Virus record (IMG/VR): IMGVR_UViG_3300037258_000309
Coordinates: 1-38,530 of that record
Direction: 5' to 3' (one strand)
Length of the DNA: 38,530 nucleotides
Source: a virus
A program made the translations under genes and the position numbers. The notes below the pieces were generated by a model. The model was not told where the DNA came from. It saw only the letters and a list, made by a program, of their open reading frames with translations, and did not search any database. Positions 1-5,484 of the stretch are shown here, piece after piece (positions within the stretch are counted from its first letter, which is position 1; each line of letters opens with the position of its first letter).

Positions 1-127
1 TTTTGCCATCTTTTTCACAATCATTTCTCCGAGCTTGAAAGTTAGTAAAAAACTACCAGTGGAATATAGCGCAGAATAAACGATCTGTTAATTGGAATCT
101 TCTCGTGACCTACAATCGGAGATCAAG
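1..127. repeat. Left copy of 127-bp terminal repeat (circle closure)
   Basis: The first 127 bases are identical to 38404-38530. A repeat of exactly 127 bases is what a de Bruijn assembler with k=127 leaves when it closes a circle, so the unit genome is probably 38,403 bp and circular or circularly permuted. A genuine short terminal redundancy is the alternative. The repeat covers the 3' end of the small terminase gene and the start of the next leftward gene. Confidence 0.9.
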
Positions 128-567
128 TCTTCTAGCCCTTCTAACTTGTGCCTAGTGTCTGTTTTTTCAGGTGCGTGATTGCCTAACATACGATTAATCT
201 CAGCAATACATGCAACGGCTGCACGCGCATCAGTTTTGCTTATCAACTCAGGTTCATGACGTTGTTTGGTGTCTTCATCTACATAATCTGGAAACTCAGG
301 AATAGATCGATCAATCCCCGTTTTTAGCTTTCCCAATAGATATTCAGGGGTTATGCATAACTTTTCGGCAGCTTCTTTCATAAATTTTCCCAAGTAGCGT
401 TTAATTTCAGGTTTGGTTAAGTTCTCTGATGCAATTGAGTAAGCGGTACTTTTGCTATATCCAGCCGCTATAGCAGCGTTGGTGCCATGGCCTTTATTTT
501 CAATATAGTGCACACAAAACAGACGTTGTTTGGGAGTAAGACCATATTCATCGACTTGTACCGGCAT
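88..567 (-). CDS. terS: Terminase small subunit
   Basis: This 159-residue protein recognises phage DNA and brings it to the large terminase for headful packaging. The N-terminal third (about residues 10-62) has the Terminase_2 family pattern: LTPKQRLFCVHY, then NAAIAAGYSKSTAYSIASE, a helix-turn-helix region. A charged linker and a C-terminal helical part follow. Its position two small genes upstream of the large subunit on the circle matches P22 gene 3. In P22-like phages the pac site lies within or near this gene; none can be pointed to here by eye. The start ATG has an AGGT about 8 bases upstream. The family call is firm; packaging by a pac/headful mechanism is inferred. Confidence 0.9.
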   Translation of the reverse strand: MPVQVDEYGLTPKQRLFCVHYIENKGHGTNAAIAAGYSKSTAYSIASENLTKPEIKRYLGKFMKEAAEKLCITPEYLLGKLKTGIDRSIPEFPDYVDEDTKQRHEPELISKTDARAAVACIAEINRMLGNHAPEKTDTRHKLEGLEDLISDCRSREDSN

Positions 568-576
568 TGGAATGAC

Positions 577-681
577 CTATTTACGTTTAGCTTTAATCGC
601 TTTCTTGATCATCTTCATATCGTCTTTTTTATCTTGTTTTACATAGGCTTTAAATTTTTTAAGACTGACAGTTTTTTTCAT
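577..681 (-). CDS. Small basic phage protein (34 aa)
   Basis: This 34-residue reading frame begins MKKTVSLKKFKAYV and ends AIKAKRK. About 14 residues are Lys or Arg, so it is strongly basic. It fills the gap between the 82-residue gene and the small terminase, so the run is nearly gap-free. It belongs to a set of tiny lysine-rich proteins around the terminase genes (see 38156-38421 and 935-1123). I do not recognise a family. Nucleic-acid binding is suggested by composition only. Confidence 0.65.
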   Translation of the reverse strand: MKKTVSLKKFKAYVKQDKKDDMKMIKKAIKAKRK

Positions 682-683
682 GG

Positions 684-932
684 TTACGCCTTGGGCTCTA
701 TTTCTGCAGCGACTGAGTCAATGGTAGTAATGGCTTGAGCTACTAAAGAAACAACATGATTTAGATTTATTAACGCTGTTGATTTTTCAACACCATTGGG
801 AACATGCTTGGATATCAGGTTAAATAAATGTTGTGCAGTTGAAATAATTACATCCTGCACGGTTTCTTGTAATAAACTTTTCACAGCAATTGGAGCCACA
901 GCCTCAACGATCGACGCCACTTCTGAAACCAT
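684..932 (-). CDS. Small phage protein of unknown function (82 aa)
   Basis: This is an 82-residue, Ala/Val/Ile-rich, probably helical protein (begins MVSEVASIVEAVAPIAVK). Its strong ribosome-binding site (GAGGGGGA) overlaps the end of the upstream 62-residue gene, so the two are likely translationally coupled. The hydrophobic stretches are broken by charged residues and do not make a clear membrane segment. It lies at the head of the leftward late transcript, before the terminase genes. No family was recognised. Confidence 0.65.
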   Translation of the reverse strand: MVSEVASIVEAVAPIAVKSLLQETVQDVIISTAQHLFNLISKHVPNGVEKSTALINLNHVVSLVAQAITTIDSVAAEIEPKA

Positions 933-934
933 GA

Positions 935-1123
935 TTATTTCCCCCTCAATTTTTTAAATGTCTTGGCAAGAACTGCCTGTTTACGTGTTGTTGGATTTTT
1001 ACTGTGCACGGCTTTTTGAATGAATGCGGGCGAAATCTTGCCATCTTTCATTCCGCCAGCTTTTTTAGCCTTAGCCCTTAATGCCCCTGGTCTTTTGACT
1101 GCTTCTTTCATCCAATTTGCCAT
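935..1123 (-). CDS. Small basic phage protein, KRPGAL-type (62 aa)
   Basis: The protein starting MANWMKEAVKRPGALRAKAK matches a pattern I know from many small phage proteins encoded near terminase or portal genes: a KRPGAL motif, then a central lysine region, and a C-terminus of the type HSxNPTxRKQAxLAKTxKxL. It is very basic. The frame is open upstream to 1255, but that extension runs across the promoters and looks non-coding, so the start at 1123 is preferred although only a weak GGA precedes it. It is probably the first gene of the leftward late transcript. Function is unknown; a virion or DNA-associated role is only inferred. Confidence 0.7.
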   Translation of the reverse strand: MANWMKEAVKRPGALRAKAKKAGGMKDGKISPAFIQKAVHSKNPTTRKQAVLAKTFKKLRGK

Positions 1124-1160
1124 AAATAGTCGTCCAATAAACGAAATGTTAATTTTGGCG

Positions 1161-1189
1161 GTTTTAACATTTTTTTTAAAAATACTCAA
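1161..1189 (-). promoter_or_regulatory. Candidate sigma-70 promoter for the leftward late genes
   Basis: On the minus strand TTGAGT (1189-1184) is followed after 17 bases by TAAAAC (1166-1161), each 4 of 6 to consensus. It lies just upstream of the 62-residue gene and points into the terminase/portal run. Its -35 box is 8 bp from the -35 box of the rightward promoter at 1198, so the two are back to back. AT-richness makes false matches possible. Confidence 0.4.
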
Positions 1190-1197
1190 ATCGATTG

Positions 1198-1226
1198 TTG
1201 ATTTATATCCCAAATTGGGATAATAT
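1198..1226 (+). promoter_or_regulatory. Strong sigma-70 promoter of the 1.27-2.5 kb operon
   Basis: TTGATT (1198-1203), a 17-base spacer and TAATAT (1221-1226) give an almost consensus promoter about 40 bases upstream of the first gene's start at 1269. The spacer holds a perfect 17-bp palindrome, so transcription is probably repressible. Confidence 0.75.
1206..1222. promoter_or_regulatory. Class II operator, perfect palindrome TATCCCAA-A-TTGGGATA
   Basis: This is a perfect 8-bp inverted repeat around one central base. It fills the space between the -35 and -10 boxes of the 1198 promoter and overlaps the -10. A near-identical palindrome occupies the same place at 3016-3032. A dimeric repressor encoded by the phage is the likely ligand; the helix-turn-helix protein at 4279-4473 is the nearest candidate. 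Confidence 0.7.
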
Positions 1227-1268
1227 GCATTCATGGGTTGACTGACCCCAAACATGAGGAGAGATGAG

Positions 1269-1538
1269 ATGAACGTTGAAATCGGATTGAGAGTTAGATA
1301 CGCCGGCGATCAAGCAAATATGTCTGGTATCGGTGAAGTTACAGAAATGTGTCGAAAGTACTGCACTATTGATTTTGACGACGGCAGAATTTTTAAATTA
1401 GTACCCAAGTCTATTATTTCTGAAAATCCAGGCGATGTAATTCATACATTAGATTCATGGCTTAAACTACGAGCGGATACATTAAAATATTATCAACAAG
1501 CAGCCGCTTCGCGTAAAGACAAATTTGCTAGAGATTAA
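1269..1538 (+). CDS. Unknown protein, possible SH3/Tudor-like barrel (89 aa)
   Basis: This is the first gene after the 1198 promoter. The frame opens at 1254, but AGGAGAG at 1257-1263 is the ribosome-binding site, which selects ATG 1269 (MNVEIGLRVRYAG). Residues 5-45 look like a small beta barrel: GLRVRYAG, GIGEVTEM, YCTIDFDDGRIFKLV. The C-terminal half is helical and charged. A 12-base gap with its own ribosome-binding site separates it from the next gene. No named function can be given; an interaction role for the barrel is a guess from its pattern. Confidence 0.7.
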   Translation: MNVEIGLRVRYAGDQANMSGIGEVTEMCRKYCTIDFDDGRIFKLVPKSIISENPGDVIHTLDSWLKLRADTLKYYQQAAASRKDKFARD

Positions 1539-1550
1539 AGGAGAGATGAG

Positions 1551-1781
1551 ATGAAAACTTTCGCACTGGTACAAAGAATCATTGGACGTAAATTTACATT
1601 TAATGCAGAAAATATGACGCAAGCGCAACACCTTGGTCATAACTATGCAAGATATCAAGGACTCGTATTCAAACGTGGCGGAATACATGACTTTGACCTA
1701 GATGTTATAGAACTTACTCCGTCGCAGGCTCAAGAAATCGACGACTTGCATAATGAATATTTTGATGGAATCAGAAATTAA
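1551..1781 (+). CDS. Unknown small protein (76 aa)
   Basis: This 76-residue protein is preceded by GGAGAGATGAG, nearly the same leader as the gene before it. The N-terminal half is basic and aromatic (KTFALVQRIIGRKFTF); the C-terminus is acidic (SQAQEIDDLHNEYFDG). No cysteines, membrane segment or known motif are visible. It is the second gene of the 1.27-2.5 kb operon. Confidence 0.65.
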   Translation: MKTFALVQRIIGRKFTFNAENMTQAQHLGHNYARYQGLVFKRGGIHDFDLDVIELTPSQAQEIDDLHNEYFDGIRN

Positions 1782-1792
1782 GGAGAGATCGC

Positions 1793-2101
1793 ATGACACT
1801 AGGAAATTCCAGAACTTTAGACCAAGCACTCAAAATTTATAATCTAGATTATCTACATGGCTTGAGCAATGGGTTATATATTGCAGGTTGTGATTTATTC
1901 GATTTACGTATTTTGGAATCATCAGAAGAGACACCCTCAAGTGTTCAAACAATTACTCTATGTTTAGCAGTTATTGAAACGTCTAGGCGCCTTTGCGATG
2001 AAGCCATTAAATCACTCGTTTTACAACGTGAGGCACAGAGTAAAGAAAAAATGCGTGAATACAACGCCAAATATCGCGCAAAGAAAAAAGGTTCATTGTA
2101 G
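1793..2101 (+). CDS. Unknown small protein with basic C-terminal tail (102 aa)
   Basis: This is a predicted helical protein of 102 residues with AAGGAGAGATCGC before its ATG. The last 25 residues are highly basic (KEKMREYNAKYRAKKKG), as in many small proteins that contact nucleic acid. The frame contains no recognised domain. Third gene of the operon; the next start lies 42 bases downstream. Confidence 0.65.
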   Translation: MTLGNSRTLDQALKIYNLDYLHGLSNGLYIAGCDLFDLRILESSEETPSSVQTITLCLAVIETSRRLCDEAIKSLVLQREAQSKEKMREYNAKYRAKKKGSL

Positions 2102-2143
2102 ACTTTTGATTCTCAAATCTGTTACTGATACTAGGAGATATGC

Positions 2144-2317
2144 ATGGACGCATCAATTGAAGAAACTATCCGTAAAACACTTACCGAACTGTTAAAGAAA
2201 CGCGAACGTCATGTATTTGCATTAACGCAACATGATGTTTACGAGGCAGCCATTGATCATAGGATGGCTATTGTGAGAGTTCAGAAAGAAATATCTACGT
2301 TAAGGATGAAACGATGA
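2144..2317 (+). CDS. Unknown small helical protein (57 aa)
   Basis: This is a 57-residue frame starting MDASIEETIRKTLTELLKKR with TAGGAGAT just upstream. It is helical and charged, with a possible coiled coil over the last 25 residues. Its stop overlaps the next start (ATGA), so translation is coupled to the 2314 gene. No family recognised. Confidence 0.6.
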   Translation: MDASIEETIRKTLTELLKKRERHVFALTQHDVYEAAIDHRMAIVRVQKEISTLRMKR

Positions 2318-2505
2318 TCACTGAAATCTACGTTATTTACGACAAACGTCAGAAAAGAGACTTAAAAGGATGTTATCAAACTTATCAACTGGCGCGTTTA
2401 GCTTTAAATAAAACCATAATTAATAGAATTGTCAAAGAAACATTAATCCCTGCACACGCAGCAATTCATAATTTCATTATCAAGGAATACAAGGTTATAC
2501 CTTAA
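2314..2505 (+). CDS. Unknown small protein (63 aa)
   Basis: This is a 63-residue basic protein beginning MITEIYVIYDKRQKR. It is coupled to the preceding gene by an ATGA overlap. It is the last gene of this rightward block: its TAA overlaps, on the opposite strand, the TAA of the leftward gene ending at 2502, so the two transcripts converge with no spacer and no terminator visible. Confidence 0.6.
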   Translation: MITEIYVIYDKRQKRDLKGCYQTYQLARLALNKTIINRIVKETLIPAHAAIHNFIIKEYKVIP

Positions 2506-2735
2506 ACCTTCCCTCTCTTGGCTTTGGTCACATCAGATTTTTTCATGACCTTATGCGCTTTCTTTTCGTTCTTATAGATGGTTTGGACTACTGGCCACGG
2601 AACTTCCTTTTCCGTCTTTGCGCCGCTCGTCTTTACCATCTTTTGACGTGCTCTTATCCACATTTGCTTTTCTTTCGGCGACTTCGGAACTTTTGACGTA
2701 GTTTTGTTTTGCATCAGCTTCGATTTTTGACTCAT
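2502..2735 (-). CDS. Small basic phage protein, PWPVVQTIY-type (77 aa)
   Basis: The 77-residue protein starts MSQKSKLMQNKTTS and is lysine-rich, with MWIRARQKM, a PWPVVQTIYKNEKKA motif and a basic tail. The Trp-containing motif recurs in small phage proteins of unknown function. The frame continues upstream to 2780, but the extension is unconvincing. Its first 164 bases overlap, in another frame, the 3' part of the zinc-ribbon gene read on the same strand. The start has only a weak GGGG about 9 bases upstream. Confidence 0.55.
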   Translation of the reverse strand: MSQKSKLMQNKTTSKVPKSPKEKQMWIRARQKMVKTSGAKTEKEVPWPVVQTIYKNEKKAHKVMKKSDVTKAKRGKV

Positions 2736-2958
2736 TGACTTGCCCCGTGGTTGAACAATAAATACAAGATACCTTTTCAATTCCTCCCATGCCTACAAAG
2801 TACCCTCCTCCCTTACATACAGGACAACGAACCATTGGATCAGTGACAAAGCCGGTCGATATCCCAGTGGGAATATCGCGACAACCTGGGCATGATGCAG
2901 ATTTACCGAATACAGTTTTAACGGTGGTTCTACCCTTACATTGATTACAGACTGGCAT
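2572..2958 (-). CDS. DnaJ-type zinc-finger protein (128 aa)
   Basis: The first 77 residues carry four Cys pairs: CNQC (res 4-7), CPGC (23-26), CPVC (45-48) and CIYC (65-68). The first and third are followed by Lys-Gly, as in the CxxCxGxG repeats of the DnaJ central zinc domain, so two bound zinc ions are expected. The remaining 50 residues are polar and probably disordered. AAGGAGATCAC before ATG 2958 gives a firm start. There is no J domain, so it is not a full co-chaperone. It sits leftward inside a rightward block, opposite the 3068 promoter. Confidence 0.7.
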   Translation of the reverse strand: MPVCNQCKGRTTVKTVFGKSASCPGCRDIPTGISTGFVTDPMVRCPVCKGGGYFVGMGGIEKVSCIYCSTTGQVNESKIEADAKQNYVKSSEVAERKANVDKSTSKDGKDERRKDGKGSSVASSPNHL

Positions 2959-3008
2959 GTGATCTCCTTTTGAAGAGCTTTTTTAACATACCGTTTAAGC
3001 ATTAACAA

Positions 3009-3036
3009 TTGACATTATGCCAGACTGGGATATTAT
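3009..3036 (+). promoter_or_regulatory. Strong sigma-70 promoter of the 3.07-5.1 kb operon
   Basis: A consensus TTGACA (3009-3014) is followed by TATTAT at 3031-3036 (16-base spacer) or ATTATG at 3032 (17). It lies about 30 bases upstream of the gene at 3068. As at 1198, the spacer is filled by a palindrome. Confidence 0.7.
3016..3032. promoter_or_regulatory. Class II operator, TATGCCAG-A-CTGGGATA
   Basis: This 8-1-8 inverted repeat has one mismatch (G at 3019). It sits in the same place within its promoter as the perfect palindrome at 1206-1222. Together they give the consensus TATCCCARAYTGGGATA. One repressor probably controls both rightward operons. Confidence 0.6.
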
Positions 3037-3067
3037 GTAATTGTCACTAACATGAGGAGATGACAAC

Positions 3068-3400
3068 ATGACTAGATCTGCAAATTGCGTAAGATTTATG
3101 AATGGTTCTAATTTTGGCTGTAAAATTATGTATAACGAAAAATTATTAGCAATTCGCGATTTTAAATTTCCATGCCATTACTTAACCGACCACAGAATAC
3201 GCCAGATCAACAAAGTAGGATGGCGAATTGCTGTAATGCCTATTTTTACAGATGGTGAGAGGGTTGGCCAACCCAGGCCATCGACTGAAAATTACGAAGA
3301 AACTTGGTTGGGCGAAAAATTCGATACTTTTGGGAAGGCACAAAAATTGGCAATTCACCTCACCCTATTAGATAGTAAAAACATTTATTTCGTATTATAA
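3068..3400 (+). CDS. Unknown protein (110 aa)
   Basis: This is the first gene after the 3009 promoter, with ATGAGGAGATGAC as leader and ribosome-binding site. The 110 residues are mixed alpha/beta with several aromatic residues (GWRIAVMPIF, EETWLGEKFDTF). Three cysteines are scattered and do not form pairs. No family recognised. Confidence 0.65.
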   Translation: MTRSANCVRFMNGSNFGCKIMYNEKLLAIRDFKFPCHYLTDHRIRQINKVGWRIAVMPIFTDGERVGQPRPSTENYEETWLGEKFDTFGKAQKLAIHLTLLDSKNIYFVL

Positions 3401-3412
3401 GGAGCGATGACA

Positions 3413-3787
3413 ATGAGCGCCGAACAAACACCAGGCCCATTTGACTATAGCAACCGGTTCGAAGAAGTAGGATTCACGCGTGATCAAGCAGAAACGCTTG
3501 TCACATCAATTACGAAGATGACTAAGACGCATGTAGCAACGCAAGAAGATTTAAAAACTCTTGAAACTGGTCTTAAACATGAAATTAATCTTGTCAGACA
3601 TGAAATTAATATTGTCGGAAACGATATTAAAGCCTCCGAAGAAAAGTTAAGTCACAAAATAAAAACTTCTGAAAATTCTCTACGCGCAGAATTTAAACAT
3701 GAAATAAATAGAATACTTTTCTGGATTCCTGCTGTTCTTCTTGGACAGGCTGCATTTATTGTCAGTTGCATTAAGTTCATTCATTGA
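3413..3787 (+). CDS. Coiled-coil protein with C-terminal membrane anchor (124 aa)
   Basis: The N-terminus reads FDYSNRFEEVGFTRDQAETLVT, resembling the DUF1640/CCDC90-type pattern (Phe-rich start, GF-x-x-x-QAE). A long charged heptad region follows (res 40-100; repeats of KHEIN and RHEIN), then one membrane segment (about ILFWIPAVLLGQAAFIVSC). The frame opens at 3407, but the ribosome-binding site at 3400-3406 selects ATG 3413. It is likely a membrane-anchored coiled coil. The family assignment is tentative and the role in the phage unknown. Confidence 0.65.
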   Translation: MSAEQTPGPFDYSNRFEEVGFTRDQAETLVTSITKMTKTHVATQEDLKTLETGLKHEINLVRHEINIVGNDIKASEEKLSHKIKTSENSLRAEFKHEINRILFWIPAVLLGQAAFIVSCIKFIH

Positions 3788-3796
3788 GGAATTATC

Positions 3797-4159
3797 ATGA
3801 CCCTTACTCCGCTATTAATTTACGCCATAAACTTATCTGACAATCTAATAGTTACCAGCGCTATTGTAATTATATTCTGTATTATAATAATAACATTTAC
3901 TCTAGTTTTTCAATGCGATTATAACGAAAAGTGGAATGGCGATAAGAAAAAAATTAAAACTTGCCCTCGTTGGAGAAAACGCGCTTTCATTGGTTTAACA
4001 ATTAGTACTATTCTTGCGATGCTGTTACCCTCTTCTAATACATTAACGATGATGTATATCCTCCCCACTCTTTCTAATTCTCAAATTATCCAAAAATTAC
4101 CTGATGAGTTTCAACAATATATCAATCAAGTTTTGGTAAATCCTCATGATTCTCATTAA
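3797..4159 (+). CDS. Membrane protein, at least two segments (120 aa)
   Basis: Residues 6-37 form one long or two short hydrophobic segments (LIVTSAIVIIFCIIIITFTLVF). A cytosolic-type basic loop follows (KKKIKTCPRWRKRA), then a second segment (AFIGLTISTILAMLLP). The basic loop would face the cytoplasm. It is coupled to the neighbouring 48-residue membrane protein by a 14-base overlap. Function unknown; superinfection exclusion or lysis accessory roles are possible but not shown. Confidence 0.65.
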   Translation: MTLTPLLIYAINLSDNLIVTSAIVIIFCIIIITFTLVFQCDYNEKWNGDKKKIKTCPRWRKRAFIGLTISTILAMLLPSSNTLTMMYILPTLSNSQIIQKLPDEFQQYINQVLVNPHDSH

Positions 4160-4292
4160 TATAATATTTATTGCTCTGGGATTTATTGCAGGCGCCCTTT
4201 TTATCATGTGTATTTATTTTGATGATATGCAGGCCGTTAAAATCGATCTGGAAAATATTAGAGACAGGATTAATTTTAATGACAGGCTCTGA
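4146..4292 (+). CDS. Small single-span membrane protein (48 aa)
   Basis: This 48-residue frame overlaps the preceding gene by 14 bases. It begins MILINIIFIALGFIAGALFI, one membrane segment with a small-residue GFIAGA motif, followed by a charged tail (DLENIRDRINFNDRL). It also overlaps the next gene by 14 bases, so three genes are tightly nested here. Two consecutive membrane proteins suggest a shared role. No family recognised. Confidence 0.6.
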   Translation: MILINIIFIALGFIAGALFIMCIYFDDMQAVKIDLENIRDRINFNDRL

Positions 4293-4473
4293 ATTGCGTA
4301 TCATTCGATCAAAGCTCGGAATGTCACAGACAAAACTGGGAAAAATTCTTGGCGTGCATTGGAAGACGATGCATCGTTACGAAACCCAATATCCCGAAGT
4401 CCCCACTGCTATCGCATTTATGGTCAGTCAATTATTGAAGGAAAATGAAAATGATCTTAACGCTAAAATTTAA
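4279..4473 (+). CDS. XRE-family helix-turn-helix regulator (64 aa)
   Basis: The protein starts MTGSELRIIRSKLGMSQTKL and continues GKILGVHWKTMHRYET, a classic HTH_3 (Cro/C1) fold: recognition helix around VHWKTMHRYE, followed by a short helical C-terminus. The open frame extends upstream, but the HTH unit begins at ATG 4279. It lacks a separate dimerisation or peptidase domain. As the only clear regulator in the 1.27-5.1 kb block, it is the best candidate to bind the two class II palindromes at 1206 and 3016; that link is inferred. Confidence 0.8.
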   Translation: MTGSELRIIRSKLGMSQTKLGKILGVHWKTMHRYETQYPEVPTAIAFMVSQLLKENENDLNAKI

Positions 4474-4657
4474 CTTACCCGAAGAATATTACGAAGCCCA
4501 AGATGCTATTAGGGTAAATGAAATAAAATCTAAGTTAGAACGAGTAACATCGATGTGGAGATTTCTTGAAAAGAACTCCTGGCCAGAAAATGTAAAAACT
4601 GCGGATGATATGTATGAATACATGCATTATCTATTTTTTGAACGATTAGAGGATTAA
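4451..4657 (+). CDS. Small phage protein, NLPEE-type (68 aa)
   Basis: The first residues LTLKFNLPEEYYEAQDAI and the later MYEYMHYLFFERL resemble a widespread small phage protein whose members begin with FELPEE...EL and end in a short helical segment. Function of that group is unknown. AAGGA at 4438-4442 supports ATG 4451 over the in-frame ATG 4445, which would be too close. The gene overlaps the HTH gene by 23 bases. Confidence 0.6.
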   Translation: MILTLKFNLPEEYYEAQDAIRVNEIKSKLERVTSMWRFLEKNSWPENVKTADDMYEYMHYLFFERLED

Positions 4658-4661
4658 ATCA

Positions 4662-4871
4662 ATGAAAAGAGAACTTAAAGCCGCCTACCGACAAGGGATG
4701 GAAGATACGATTGTGACACTTGAGCAATCAATGCTTTCATTGCGCGTTACACTCAATAAATTTCCGAAAGAAGAAGAACGTATAGTTGCCCATAAAGTTA
4801 TTGATGAGATTCTAGTATTTTTAGATAAATATAAAGAAATTGCGTTGACGGAGGTCAAGAGAGGTGATTGA
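4662..4871 (+). CDS. Unknown small helical protein (69 aa)
   Basis: This 69-residue, all-helical, charged protein begins MKRELKAAYRQGMEDTIVTL. AGAGGA lies before the start. It overlaps the next gene by 8 bases. No motif beyond a likely coiled coil is visible. Confidence 0.6.
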   Translation: MKRELKAAYRQGMEDTIVTLEQSMLSLRVTLNKFPKEEERIVAHKVIDEILVFLDKYKEIALTEVKRGD

Positions 4872-5124
4872 AATCGAATTGACAGACTTCGACAAAAATG
4901 AAAAATTTACAATATTTCTTCATGCTATAATGATATATTGTCCATTAACTATAAGAACTTGTGTTATGGGAGATGAAGTAATTACCACCAATCTGTGCCG
5001 TATTAAAACCATCGAAGGAAATTATTTCGATGCAAAAGAAACCTACGAAGAAGTTAAAGAATTAATTACCCAAGCCAAAGTAAATTATTTTCTGTGCCAG
5101 AGGCTAGTTTCACAGAAAATATAA
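4864..5124 (+). CDS. Unknown small protein, GTG start (86 aa)
   Basis: Translation probably starts at GTG 4864, behind GGAGG/GAGAGG sequences at the end of the previous gene. The protein begins with an acidic beta-type stretch (MIEIELTDFDKNEKFTIFLH). It contains three isolated cysteines. It is the last gene of this rightward block; only 7 bases separate it from the stop of the convergent leftward gene. Confidence 0.55.
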   Translation: MIEIELTDFDKNEKFTIFLHAIMIYCPLTIRTCVMGDEVITTNLCRIKTIEGNYFDAKETYEEVKELITQAKVNYFLCQRLVSQKI

Positions 5125-5131
5125 AAACAAA

Positions 5132-5395
5132 TTAAGGCAAAAAAGATTTTTCTTCAACAAAATTAGGTAAAAAACTATCTCCATAATTTTCATGATTATT
5201 TTTTTTCGAGATAATAACTTTAGGATTTTGAGTTTCTTTACGCAACTGTTGCGTTTCAGCATTTGCCATCCCATATAGCAAATCTAATCCAGTTGCATAG
5301 CCAATGAAAGTGTTTGAGTGCGCGGATTGTGCTTGTTGTGCATTTCTTAAATAATCTGCATATGCACCATTCATCGATAATTGCCTGTCAAACAT
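5132..5395 (-). CDS. Unknown protein at the end of the replication arm (87 aa)
   Basis: The frame opens at 5407, but its first ATG lies within the ribosome-binding site GGAGGT, which selects ATG 5395 (MFDRQLSMNGAYADYL). The 87 residues are polar, with Gln/Asn/Ala in the first half (RNAQQAQSAHSN) and a charged second half. It is the last gene of the leftward immunity/replication arm, about 90 bases after the helicase-loader candidate. No family recognised. The composition resembles virion-type proteins more than enzymes. Confidence 0.6.
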   Translation of the reverse strand: MFDRQLSMNGAYADYLRNAQQAQSAHSNTFIGYATGLDLLYGMANAETQQLRKETQNPKVIISKKNNHENYGDSFLPNFVEEKSFLP

Positions 5396-5484
5396 AAAAA
5401 CCTCCAAATGAATTTAAAGGCCGTGAACGAATCAAAACACCCTACCCGCTACCACCATACTACTTTCTAGATAAAACCTCGCCA

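Noticed and set aside
1-127. Genuine T7-like direct terminal repeats
   Set aside because: The repeat is short, exactly 127 bases, and the packaging genes are P22-like (headful), so assembly overlap is the simpler explanation.
1123-1255. Upstream extension of the 62-residue gene to 1255
   Set aside because: The extension would cover both promoters and the class II operator, and its sequence looks non-coding.
2858-2877. GATATCCCAGTGGGAATATC as a third class II operator
   Set aside because: The half-site spacing is wrong, it lies in the coding part of the zinc-finger gene, and no promoter surrounds it.
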